DNA of 34,918 nt, taken from NCBI GenBank assembly GCA_014382345.1, contig JACNJX010000030.1:1-34918 (forward strand). The letters run 5' to 3'. This document shows, one piece after another, positions 1 to 7,590 of this stretch; position 1 is the first letter of the stretch, and each line of letters starts with the position of its first letter. A model generated the notes under the pieces. It saw nothing but the letters and a program-made list of their open reading frames with translations. It ran no database searches and had not been told where the DNA came from. This stretch comes from Alphaproteobacteria bacterium. GTDB taxonomy: Bacteria; Pseudomonadota; Alphaproteobacteria; Rhodospirillales; Casp-alpha2. Made by a program: the position numbers and the translations under genes.

Positions 1-5
1 TTTAG

Positions 6-437
6 GATGAACCCGTAGACGTCACCATCCACACGGGCACCGCCGAGCACGTATTTTTCGCCGGACGGGTTTTTCAGTCCATGCACCAATGCACCAAACC
101 GGGGGGGTTGATGGTGCACGAAGGTCCCCTGATAAACGGCTGGGTCGATCACGGGTTCTACAACTTCCAGCCGACCTTGTTTTTCGATCTCGCCCGGCAC
201 AACAATTACGATACCTTATTTTTCATTGGCCAGATCGACCCGTTTAAAATGATCCAGCTGGCAAGCCCCGACGATGTCCCGGCATTGACTGGAACTCCTG
301 AATTCCCCGCCAATCCGGCCTTTTTCGTGGTGTTCCGAAAATCCGATGAAGACACGGATTTTTCCGTACCCATACAGGGCTATTACGCCGGCACGGTGTC
401 GGAACAGGCGCGCGCGGCTTGGCGCCGGATGCGATGA
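6..437 (+). CDS. SAM-dependent methyltransferase, C-terminal part (5' end missing)
   Basis: This is the last ~143 residues of a class I SAM methyltransferase-like protein. Visible landmarks are GTAEHVF, then the post-motif strand CTKPGGLMVHEGP, then HGFYNFQPTLFFDLARHNNY. That order is typical of the C-terminal half of small FkbM-like or sugar/peptide methyltransferases. The SAM-binding glycine loop would lie upstream of the window. Homology-like sequence starts at base 6, but codon 3-5 is TAG in this frame, so the gene is either broken, frameshifted by an error at the contig edge, or restarts at the ATG at 81. The stop (435-437) overlaps the start of the next gene as ATGA, which suggests a translationally coupled pair. 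The substrate cannot be told from the sequence. Confidence 0.6.
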   Translation, partial: DEPVDVTIHTGTAEHVFFAGRVFQSMHQCTKPGGLMVHEGPLINGWVDHGFYNFQPTLFFDLARHNNYDTLFFIGQIDPFKMIQLASPDDVPALTGTPEFPANPAFFVVFRKSDEDTDFSVPIQGYYAGTVSEQARAAWRRMR

Positions 438-2323
438 ACGAAACGGATGCCCACAGCCTGCTGGAACAGGGATTGACGGCGTTGAGCGCCGGCGACGCCC
501 AAACGGCGGCCCGGCATCTGGAACTCGCCGTCAGCCTCTACGCCAACCAGCCGGAGTTCCACCTCAATTACGGGGTCGCCCTGGAACGCCTGGGCCGGCT
601 CGACGAGGCCGAGGAACAGTTCCGGGCGGCGCTGACGCTGGGCGAAAGCAACGCCTCCTTTCAAGCCCCTTTTCAAGCCAAGGCGGCGGCCAACCTGGGC
701 TTCGTGCTGCGCCGCAAGGGCGATTTTCAGAATGCCTTGGGCGCCTTCGACCGGGCGCTGGAACTGGACCCCGGCCATATCGGGGCCGGGCTGGGTTTCG
801 TGCATCTGCTGGGCGGCCTGCGCGCGCCGGAATACAGTCCCGGCCTGGAAGCGGCGCTGCTGCGCGGGCTCGGCTTAAGCCATGCCAATTACGCCGATCT
901 GGCCGGGGCCTCGGCCCACCAACTAAGCCTGAAATACGGCCTGCCGGATGCGGAACCCCAACCTGACGCGCTCGCAACAGATCCCCTGTTCGGCGCCTAT
1001 CTGGAGAAATGCCTCAACACCGACCCGGGCCTGGAGATGTTTCTCACCGGTCTCAGGAAACGCCTGGTCCTGACGCCGCCGGAAGACCTCAACGAAGACG
1101 CGCAGGTGGTGGCGGCTCTGCTGGCCGGGCAGTGCTTCCTGAACGAATACGTGTTTCTGGCCGAAGACGACGAGACCGCCGCCGTAGCCGCCCTGAAGGA
1201 CCGCCTGGAAAGCCTCCTGGAAACGTCCCCGGACGACGCGGCGCTCCGCCCGGCGGCGATTCTCTACGCGCTTTATCAGCCGTTCTCGACGTTGTCCGGC
1301 GCGGAAAACCTGGCCGCCTTATCGGGCGACGCGCTGGGCAGCGCGCTGGACGGGCTGGTCGACCTGACGCTGCGCCATGCCCTGCAGGAAAAAGGCATCC
1401 TCGAAAATCTCGAGACCCTTCGGCCTATCACCGACGGCACGTCGAAAGCCGTCGCCGCCATGTACGAAGAAAACCCCTACCCCCGCTGGCTGCACGTCCC
1501 GGCACAGCAAGCCACGCCCCTGTCGGAATATCTCGGCGGCCTGTTCCGGCATTTCACGCCGCCTGATTTCGGCGATCGGTTGGATATCCTGATCGCCGGC
1601 TGCGGCACCGGCCAGCATGTGGCCCACGCCGCCCGCACCCACCCCAAAGCGTCCATCACCGCCGTCGATCTTTCCGGCGCGTCCCTCGCCTACGCGGCGC
1701 GCATGATGGAAAACCTCGGCATCGAAAACGTCAAATTCCTGCAAGCCGACATCCTCGACCTGGGAGACCTGGGCCGGGACTTCGACATGATCCAGTCGGT
1801 CGGCGTCCTCCACCACATGAAGCAGCCGGGCGCCGGTTGGCAAGTGCTGGCCGGTCTGCTCAGGCCGGGCGGCGTGTTCAAAGCGGGGCTCTACAGCGCG
1901 CGCGGACGCGAAAGCATCACCGCCTGCCGCCGCATTATCGAGGAAGAAGCCATCGGCTCCACGCGCGCCGACATCGCAGCCTTCCGCCGCCGCATTCTGA
2001 CAGCCGATCCGGGCGGAAAAGACGGTGCGCTGACTGACGTGATTGAGGTCCGGGACTTTTTCACCACGTCGATGTGCCGCGATCTTCTGTTCCATGTGCA
2101 GGAACTGAACACCTCGCCCAGTGGACTGAAGGCGACGCTGGATGCCGCCGGGCTGGACTTTATCGGTTTCGAGGGATTCGAGGACGCCGGCATCAACGCC
2201 GCCTACCGCGAAACCTTCCCCAATGACCCGGCACTGACGGACCTGGACAACTGGCAAGCCTTCGAAGCCGAGCACGGCGCGCTGACCGACATGTACGTAT
2301 TCTGGTGCCACAAGCCGGACTAG
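434..2323 (+). CDS. TPR-repeat protein with C-terminal SAM methyltransferase domain
   Basis: The protein has 629 residues. Residues ~1-140 are TPR-like helices (for example EFHLNYGVALERLGRLDEAEEQF). A helical middle follows, then a methyltransferase domain from ~residue 375. It contains the glycine loop LIAGCGTGQH, acidic residue AVDLSG, and motif VGVLHHMKQP. TPR-methyltransferase fusions of this kind are common in alphaproteobacteria and are usually found near glycan or flagellin-modification genes; the substrate is unknown. ATG 434 is chosen because it overlaps the upstream stop as ATGA and opens with MNET, as the facing TPR gene does; a TTG at 419 is the alternative. The stop codon TAG is the first part of a dispersed repeat (2322-2367). 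Confidence 0.85.
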   Translation: MNETDAHSLLEQGLTALSAGDAQTAARHLELAVSLYANQPEFHLNYGVALERLGRLDEAEEQFRAALTLGESNASFQAPFQAKAAANLGFVLRRKGDFQNALGAFDRALELDPGHIGAGLGFVHLLGGLRAPEYSPGLEAALLRGLGLSHANYADLAGASAHQLSLKYGLPDAEPQPDALATDPLFGAYLEKCLNTDPGLEMFLTGLRKRLVLTPPEDLNEDAQVVAALLAGQCFLNEYVFLAEDDETAAVAALKDRLESLLETSPDDAALRPAAILYALYQPFSTLSGAENLAALSGDALGSALDGLVDLTLRHALQEKGILENLETLRPITDGTSKAVAAMYEENPYPRWLHVPAQQATPLSEYLGGLFRHFTPPDFGDRLDILIAGCGTGQHVAHAARTHPKASITAVDLSGASLAYAARMMENLGIENVKFLQADILDLGDLGRDFDMIQSVGVLHHMKQPGAGWQVLAGLLRPGGVFKAGLYSARGRESITACRRIIEEEAIGSTRADIAAFRRRILTADPGGKDGALTDVIEVRDFFTTSMCRDLLFHVQELNTSPSGLKATLDAAGLDFIGFEGFEDAGINAAYRETFPNDPALTDLDNWQAFEAEHGALTDMYVFWCHKPD

Positions 2324-2367
2324 AGCAAATCCCGAGTGGATGGAATCATCCGCGACGACGAATTTGC
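2322..2367. repeat. Dispersed 46-bp repeat, copy 1
   Basis: This 46-bp element starts with AGAGCAAATCCCGAG. It recurs in inverted orientation at 21427-21472 with 45 of 46 bases identical. The core GTGGATG-GAAT-CATCCGC can form a 7-bp stem, with one G-U pair in this copy and perfect in the other. The element begins inside the TAG stop of the TPR-methyltransferase gene, so it supplies most of that stop codon. Confidence 0.85.
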
Positions 2368-2383
2368 CTCTAAAACAAAGGCA

Positions 2384-2425
2384 TAGAGCATTTTTGGTGA
2401 ACGCAAGTGAACAGAAAATGCTCTA
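2384..2425. repeat. Long palindrome between convergent genes (bidirectional terminator-like)
   Basis: The outer arms TAGAGCATTTT and AAAATGCTCTA are perfect complements and enclose a 20-base centre with GTGAACGCAAGTGAAC. The arms carry T-runs, so the RNA from either strand could act as an intrinsic terminator. It sits between convergent genes. Its right-hand CTA is the stop codon (TAG) of the minus-strand TPR-glycosyltransferase gene. The TAGAGCA ends match the ends of the neighbouring 46-bp repeat, so the two are probably parts of one element. Confidence 0.75.
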
Positions 2426-4243
2426 GCGTGCGCCTTGGGCAAACCTTTCCAGTTCCGGAATAATCCGATTAATCACGCCTGACCAGTCGCCATCGCTGTG
2501 CTGGCGGAACAACCTTACGGAAGGATACCAGGGACTGTCGTCGCGGTCCCGCATCCAGCAATGCAGCGGCATGGCGTTCAGCATCACCCAGCATGGCACG
2601 CCCAAGGCCCCGGCCATGTGCACGGTGGTGTTGGAGATCGACAGCACCAGGTCCATGGCCGCCACCTGGGCGGCAAACGCGTCCAGGTCGGTCATCTGAT
2701 CGACGTCATCGTCGTGGAGCACGGTGGCGCCGGTTTGTCCGGCGAAGGCGTTGCGCTCACTGGCGGTGTTGCCGTATTGCAGATCGACCAGGGTAATGCC
2801 GTCTATTTCGGCCAGCGCCGACAAATCCTTCAGCGCCATCGACTTGTTCATACCTTCGCGCCTGGACAGGCCTTCGCGCTTGTTCTTGGAAAGCCAGGCG
2901 AGGCCGATCTTCAGGGAATCTCCGCCGTCGTATTTTTCCCGGAAGGCCCGCGTCTTATCCGCATCCGCCAGCAGATAAGGCCCGGTGCCGATAAAACTTT
3001 CGAAATCCCGGCGCAGATGCCGGGCCAGGCTGCCCGACGGAACCTGAAAATCGAAATCCGGGCTTAGGGTTTCTTCCATCGGCGGCACCGTCTTGTCGAG
3101 ACAGCGAATGCCGGGAAAAGAACGCTCGAACAACGGGGCCAGGCGTGAGTCACATTCCAGCGTCACGTCGGCGCCTTTTGCCAACAGGTCGGGCACCATG
3201 CCGGCGAACAGCACCTCGTCGCCGACGCCCTGCTCCGCCCACACCAGCAGCGATCTCCCGGCCAGATCCTCGCCCTGCCATTGGGCCTGCGGGAAATGCC
3301 GGGCGCCGATCTTTTTCTTTTCGCTGGACTGGAAGCGCCATTCGTATTCGTCCCAGCCATCCGCCAGGTGGCCCAGCTTGAGCAGGGCGATCCCCAGATT
3401 GTAGTGCGCCTCGACGAACCCGTCATCGAGCGCGATGGCGCGGCGGTAAGACGCAATCGCGTCGTCGAAACGGTCCATGTCCTGCAACACCAAGCCCAGA
3501 TTGTAATGGCCGGGAGGATAGTCCGGGGCCTTTTCGACGGCGTCCTTGAGGCACGCCATCGCCTCTTCGTGCCGCCCCAGATCAAGATGTACGAGACCTA
3601 AATTGACCAGCGCCGGGACGTAACCCGGATCGGCCTTGAGCGCCTTCGCGTAAGCGTCGCCGGCATCATTGGGCCGGTCCAGGTCCTGCAAGGCGCGGCC
3701 CAGATTGTACTGGGCCTCGGCGAAACCGGGTGCGGCCTTTGCCGCCTGCTCGAAGGCCGCCAGCGCCGCCTGCAAATCGCCCCGGGCGCGATGCAGGTTG
3801 CCGCGGTTGACCATCAAATAAGGATCACCGGGTTCCAGTTTCAGCGCCGCGTCCAGGCAGTCGGCGGCGGCTACAAACTCGCCCTGCCCGGCCAGAATCT
3901 CGCCCAACCGCACGTGCGCCTGCGCAGCACCCGGCGCGGCTTCGATGGCGCGGCTGTAGGCGTCCTTGGCGTCCTCCATCCGGCCCAATCGCTCGAAGGC
4001 TTGGCCGAGGTTGTTGAGCGCGTCGGCGTTGGCGGGCGCAACATCCAGGGATTGCCCGATCAGCCGCACCGCCTCATCGCCACGGCCTTCCTGCAAGGCG
4101 ATCACGCCAAGATAATGCAGCGCGTCGGCATGGTCCGGCTGGGCTTTAAGAATATCGCGATACAGCGCCCCGGCCTCGCCGAGACGGTCCGCCTGATGAA
4201 GCCCGAGCGCGCGGGCCAGGATGTCGTCCGCTGTCTCGTTCAA
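2423..4243 (-). CDS. TPR-repeat protein with glycosyltransferase-9-like C-terminal domain
   Basis: The protein has 606 residues. About eight or nine 34-residue TPR units fill residues ~1-320 (for example PGFAEAQYNLGRALQDLDRP). The C-terminal ~270 residues resemble the GT9/heptosyltransferase fold: LLVWAEQGVGDEVLFAGMV at its start and LVLSISNTTVHMAGALGVPCW near its end, where GT9 enzymes bind the nucleotide sugar. Such TPR-GT fusions are thought to glycosylate proteins or surface polymers, but acceptor and sugar are unknown. The start is TTG, supported by a strong AAGGAGGGG about eight bases upstream. It begins MNET like the facing methyltransferase gene, so the two may share an ancestor. The stop TAG lies inside the palindrome at 2384-2425. 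Confidence 0.85.
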   Translation of the reverse strand: MNETADDILARALGLHQADRLGEAGALYRDILKAQPDHADALHYLGVIALQEGRGDEAVRLIGQSLDVAPANADALNNLGQAFERLGRMEDAKDAYSRAIEAAPGAAQAHVRLGEILAGQGEFVAAADCLDAALKLEPGDPYLMVNRGNLHRARGDLQAALAAFEQAAKAAPGFAEAQYNLGRALQDLDRPNDAGDAYAKALKADPGYVPALVNLGLVHLDLGRHEEAMACLKDAVEKAPDYPPGHYNLGLVLQDMDRFDDAIASYRRAIALDDGFVEAHYNLGIALLKLGHLADGWDEYEWRFQSSEKKKIGARHFPQAQWQGEDLAGRSLLVWAEQGVGDEVLFAGMVPDLLAKGADVTLECDSRLAPLFERSFPGIRCLDKTVPPMEETLSPDFDFQVPSGSLARHLRRDFESFIGTGPYLLADADKTRAFREKYDGGDSLKIGLAWLSKNKREGLSRREGMNKSMALKDLSALAEIDGITLVDLQYGNTASERNAFAGQTGATVLHDDDVDQMTDLDAFAAQVAAMDLVLSISNTTVHMAGALGVPCWVMLNAMPLHCWMRDRDDSPWYPSVRLFRQHSDGDWSGVINRIIPELERFAQGAR

Positions 4244-4329
4244 GCCGCGCCCCTCCTTTTGGGAATTACTTTAGCACACCGATTTCCGGAAAGTCCTGGC
4301 GGGCCGTGTTTATGAACCGGGGTGGGCCA

Positions 4330-4378
4330 TCATCACTTTTGCGCGCCAGGCGCTCTCATCACTTTTGCGCGCCAGGCG
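4330..4378. repeat. 26-bp tandem duplication over the 3' end of the cytochrome gene
   Basis: Bases 4330-4352 and 4356-4378 are identical over 23 bases (TCATCACTTTTGCGCGCCAG and on), with a period of 26 bp. The second copy contains the stop codon and last residues (APGAQK) of the minus-strand cytochrome gene; the first lies just downstream of it. It looks like a recent local duplication of the gene end. Confidence 0.85.
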
Positions 4379-4859
4379 CGCGGGCATTGATCTGGCGCTG
4401 GCGGTCGCGCACCTTTTCAGGCCAGCGGCTGTGGATATAGGACAGCACGGCCCAGATGTCCGCGTCCGGATACGCACCGCCGAAATCACGACCAAATGGC
4501 GGCATGGCGCTTTTGAAGCCGGGCGGGACGACGGCTTGGCCGCCCTTTCGGATGTAGTCGAACATAGGCCTGTCCGGATGGTGCCAGGTGTGCCCGGTTT
4601 CGTCGTGCGGCGGCGCTTTCAGGGTGCCGTCGGCGTTGCGGGTGCGCCAGTCCTTCTGCCCCTTGAGGTCGGCACCGTGGCATGACGCGCAGGCCTCGGC
4701 GTAGACCTTTTGGCCCCGCGCTACCAGTCCCGCATTGTCGGCATCGACGCCGTTAATGGCGGGCGCTTCGCCCAATTGTTCACCGGGTCCGAACAGCCAA
4801 AATAATCCGGCGGCGGCGGCGAACACCAACAAGGTGAGAATTTTTTTCTTTCCGTTCAT
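4359..4859 (-). CDS. Membrane-anchored monohaem cytochrome c
   Basis: The protein has 166 residues. Residues ~5-23 form one hydrophobic N-terminal segment (an uncleaved anchor or signal peptide). One CASCH haem c site lies at residues 57-61, and a later MPPFG supplies a likely Met axial ligand, so this is a small class I cytochrome c facing the periplasm. GHTWHHPDRPMFDYIRKG between the two is typical of cytochromes that pass electrons to oxidases or of copper-linked c-type proteins. The start at 4859 is chosen over an upstream in-frame ATG (4964) because the hydrophobic anchor begins directly after it. The gene is divergent from the glutathione reductase. Tandem duplications touch both its ends. 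The partner enzyme is not visible. Confidence 0.82.
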   Translation of the reverse strand: MNGKKKILTLLVFAAAAGLFWLFGPGEQLGEAPAINGVDADNAGLVARGQKVYAEACASCHGADLKGQKDWRTRNADGTLKAPPHDETGHTWHHPDRPMFDYIRKGGQAVVPPGFKSAMPPFGRDFGGAYPDADIWAVLSYIHSRWPEKVRDRQRQINARAPGAQK

Positions 4860-4890
4860 GGTCTTTGCCTTTCGTGGTCTTTGCCTTTCG
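4859..4890. repeat. Two exact 16-bp tandem copies over the cytochrome start region
   Basis: TGGTCTTTGCCTTTCG occurs twice head to tail (4859-4874, 4875-4890). Read on the minus strand each copy carries GAAAGG, a weak ribosome-binding sequence, ahead of the cytochrome start codon, so the initiation region is duplicated. Confidence 0.85.
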
Positions 4891-4983
4891 GGACATTTTT
4901 TGCCACTGTCCGGTTTGGCATCCATAATCCTTCCCACAGGCGGAAGGTCAACGGATTTAGACACCCCTCACAAGGTTATGATC

Positions 4984-6378
4984 ATGGCGGACTACGACTA
5001 CGACCTCATCACCATCGGCGCCGGCTCCGGCGGCGTTCGGGCGTCCCGGCGCGCGGCGGCGCTGGGCAAGCGGGTCTGCGTGATCGAAAACCTGCGCGTC
5101 GGCGGCACCTGCGTCATGCGGGGCTGCGTACCGAAGAAACTGCTGGTCATCGGCAGCCACTTCGCCGACGACTTCGAAGACGCGGCGGGCTACGGCTGGA
5201 CGGTGCCGGAGGCGGGCCCCGGAATCACACACGACTGGCCGGCGCTCATCAAAGCCAAGGCGAAGGAACTGGACCGGCTGGAAGGCGTCTATCACCGCAT
5301 CCTGCGCGACAACGGGGTCGAGGAAATCACCGGCACCGGGCGCATCAAAGGGCCGCATACGGTGGAGGTCGATGGCCCGGATGGGAACACGTCCCTGAGC
5401 GCCGAAACCATCCTTGTCGCCACCGGCGGCTGGCCCTATCTGCCGGACATTCCCGGCATCGAGCACGCCATTACGTCGAACGAGGCGCTCGACTTGGCCG
5501 AATTGCCGAAACGCATCGCCATCGTCGGCGGCGGCTATATCGCGGTTGAATTCGCCGGTATCTTCAATGCCCTGGGCTCAGACGTCACCGAGATCATCCG
5601 CGCGCCGCAGATCCTGCGCGGCTTCGATGAGGACGTGCGCGACGTGCTGGCCCAGGAAATGGAAAAGAAGGGCATCACCATCCGCCGTGAATGCATCGTC
5701 CGTTCGATCGAAAAAACCGAAACAGGGCTCTCCGTCCTGTTTCCCTACGGCGACGCCATCGAGGTCGATCAAGTCATGTACGCCACCGGGCGCAAGCCCA
5801 ACACGTCGGGCCTGGGGCTGGAAGAGGCCGGCGTGACGCTGAACGGCAAGAGCGCCATCGAGGTCGATGAATTTTCGAAAACCGCCGTGGACAGCATCTA
5901 CGCCATCGGCGACGTCACCGACCGGGTCAACCTGACGCCGGTGGCGCTGGCGGAAGGCGAGGCGTTCGTGCGCACGGTCTTTCTGGATGATCCGACATCG
6001 GTGGATTACACCAACATCGCGTCCGCCGTGTTCAGCCAGCCGCCCATCGGTTCCGTCGGCATGACCGAAGACGAAGCGGTGGTGGCCTTGGGCGGAGAAG
6101 ACGCCGTCGATGTCTATGTGTCGCGCTTCACACCGATGAAGTACACGCTGTCCGGGCGCGACGAGAAGACCATAATGAAAATCGTCGTCGACGCCAAAAC
6201 CGACCGGGTGGTGGGCTGTCACATGGCCGGCCTGGACTCGCCCGAGATCGTCCAGGGCCTCGCCATTGCCTTGAAGTGCGGCGCGACCAAGGCCCAGTTC
6301 GACGCCACCATCGGCATCCACCCGACGGCGGCGGAGGAATTCGTCACCATGCGTGACAGGCGCGGCTACGATTCCTAG
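4984..6378 (+). CDS. gor: Glutathione-disulfide reductase
   Basis: It reduces oxidised glutathione with NADPH in the cytoplasm. The 464 residues show the FAD-binding ITIGAGSGGVRASRRAA at the N-terminus, the redox-active pair C43/C48 in GGTCVMRGCVPKK (the form found in alphaproteobacterial glutathione reductases rather than lipoamide dehydrogenases), an NAD(P)-binding IVGGGYIAVEFAGIF, the second FAD motif YAIGDVTDRVNLTPVA, and the catalytic HPTAAEE near the end. ATG 4984 is preferred to ATG 4978 because AAGG at 4972-4975 is eight bases before it. It is transcribed away from the small cytochrome c and is followed at ~100 bp by the DUF1847 gene. Confidence 0.95.
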   Translation: MADYDYDLITIGAGSGGVRASRRAAALGKRVCVIENLRVGGTCVMRGCVPKKLLVIGSHFADDFEDAAGYGWTVPEAGPGITHDWPALIKAKAKELDRLEGVYHRILRDNGVEEITGTGRIKGPHTVEVDGPDGNTSLSAETILVATGGWPYLPDIPGIEHAITSNEALDLAELPKRIAIVGGGYIAVEFAGIFNALGSDVTEIIRAPQILRGFDEDVRDVLAQEMEKKGITIRRECIVRSIEKTETGLSVLFPYGDAIEVDQVMYATGRKPNTSGLGLEEAGVTLNGKSAIEVDEFSKTAVDSIYAIGDVTDRVNLTPVALAEGEAFVRTVFLDDPTSVDYTNIASAVFSQPPIGSVGMTEDEAVVALGGEDAVDVYVSRFTPMKYTLSGRDEKTIMKIVVDAKTDRVVGCHMAGLDSPEIVQGLAIALKCGATKAQFDATIGIHPTAAEEFVTMRDRRGYDS

Positions 6379-6475
6379 CCCCGATTTTCGAAAAAAACCG
6401 GCGACTTGAGAAAAGTCATTAAAGAAACCGGGGTTTTTGCATACAATCGTCGTGAACAATGGGGAGACCCCGACC

Positions 6476-7246
6476 ATGGCGGCAAAAGCAACGGCGACAA
6501 AGGCCCCGGCACCTAAAAAAGCGTCTCTGGGCACGAAATATGCCGACCCCGGTTGCGCCTATTGCCCGCCCACCGTGCGCGCCTGCCGTTTAGGTGAGGA
6601 CAAGGAACGCGGTCCCGGGTTTTGTCCGTCCAAGGTCAACCCGGAAGGCATGGACGCCGCGCGGCAGATGTACGAAGACCCCTTCTGTTACCGGGTGTCC
6701 CAGGAATCGGCGCGGGTCGAGGCGGAAGGTTATTGCAAGTGGACGCGGGTCGAGGAGATTTGCCAGTTCGCCAAGAAAATGGAGTTCACCAAGATCGGCA
6801 TCGCCACCTGCATCAGCTTCGTCGACCACGCCAACACCCTGAGCCAAATTCTCGAAAGCCACGGCTTCGAGGTGGCGTCCTGCGCCTGCAAGCACGACGG
6901 CATCCCGAAGGAGGACATCGGCCTCGAGGACCATGAAAAAATCCGCCCCGGCGGCCATGAATCCATGTGCAACCCGATTTCCCAGGCGCAGATGCTGAAC
7001 GACGCCGGTTGCCAGCTCAACGTGGTGTTGGGCTTGTGCATCGGCCACGACAGCCTGTTTTTCAAGCATTCCGAAGGTCTGGCGACGACCCTTATCGCCA
7101 AGGACCGGGTGCTGGCCCACAACCCCATCGGCGCCCTGGCGCTGGCCGACACCTATTACAGCCGCGTCTGGGGACCGGAGCGGCCCCAAAAACCGCCCAA
7201 AACACCAAAAAAGAAACCGCAAAAAAAATCCAAAAGAAACCGCTGA
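6476..7246 (+). CDS. DUF1847-type cysteine-rich metal-binding protein
   Basis: The protein has 256 residues and matches the DUF1847 pattern as I recall it. The N-terminal cysteine cluster is CAYCPPTVRAC, more cysteines follow (GFCPS, PFCYR, GYCKW, ASCACKHDG, SMCNP), and the signature LGLCIGHDSLFFKHSEG ends in TTLIAKDRVLAHNPIGAL. The cysteines suggest metal or iron-sulfur binding; no reaction is established. ATG 6476 follows GGGGAG at a good distance; an upstream TTG at 6437 is less likely. The last ~20 residues are a lysine/proline tail (PKTPKKKPQKKSKRNR), which is not part of the family core and could bind nucleic acid or membranes. Confidence 0.8.
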   Translation: MAAKATATKAPAPKKASLGTKYADPGCAYCPPTVRACRLGEDKERGPGFCPSKVNPEGMDAARQMYEDPFCYRVSQESARVEAEGYCKWTRVEEICQFAKKMEFTKIGIATCISFVDHANTLSQILESHGFEVASCACKHDGIPKEDIGLEDHEKIRPGGHESMCNPISQAQMLNDAGCQLNVVLGLCIGHDSLFFKHSEGLATTLIAKDRVLAHNPIGALALADTYYSRVWGPERPQKPPKTPKKKPQKKSKRNR

Positions 7247-7590
7247 CAGAGGCTTGAAAAAAACGCCCATAATACCCATACTATTAATAGGGTAAGGCGG
7301 GGAAGGGCGGTTATTGAAGCCCGACCCGTGACGCCCAGAGCGAGTGATCGCGAACAAGCATATAGGCCCGGCAGTCTTTCGGGCGACGCCCCGCGGAGTT
7401 TGGTTTCGGGAATTTTCCCCCGGGCCGCTTTCAAGGACTCCCCAAGGAGCGCCAACAAGCAAAGCCCCGCCCCAGTTGCGGGGCTTTGTATGTTGTGGGG
7501 GTGCAATTGCCGGTAAACAATCGCCGCATTCATAGGTATGATATTTGGCACCCACTTCGCGGAAAACATCAAAAAATACAGGAGCCTTTC
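7247..7590 (+). other. Intergenic stretch with palindrome and strong terminator
   Basis: This 344-bp gap between the DUF1847 and M23 genes has no convincing coding frame. It holds an AT-rich block with the perfect palindrome CTATTAATAG near 7281, a GC-rich central part that can fold extensively, and the strong hairpin at 7460-7488. The pattern (AT-rich start, structured middle, terminator) would fit a small RNA of ~170-200 nt, but no known RNA family was recognised. AGGAG before 7591 serves the M23 gene. Confidence 0.4.
7460..7488 (+). terminator. Strong hairpin (11-bp stem), copy A
   Basis: The arms CAAAGCCCCGC and GCGGGGCTTTG pair perfectly over 11 bp around a 7-base loop. The stem ends in A/T runs, so it can end transcripts from either strand. 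The same stem recurs at 8628-8656, on the other side of the M23 gene. Confidence 0.75.

Noticed and set aside
1319-2311. 330-codon minus-strand open frame
   Set aside because: It is the antisense of the TPR-methyltransferase gene.
4735-4983. Longer N-terminus for glutathione reductase
   Set aside because: It would overlap the divergent cytochrome gene, and the FAD motif begins directly after ATG 4984.
7486-7590. Longer N-terminus for the M23 protein
   Set aside because: It would start inside the terminator stem; a signal peptide and ribosome-binding site support ATG 7591.
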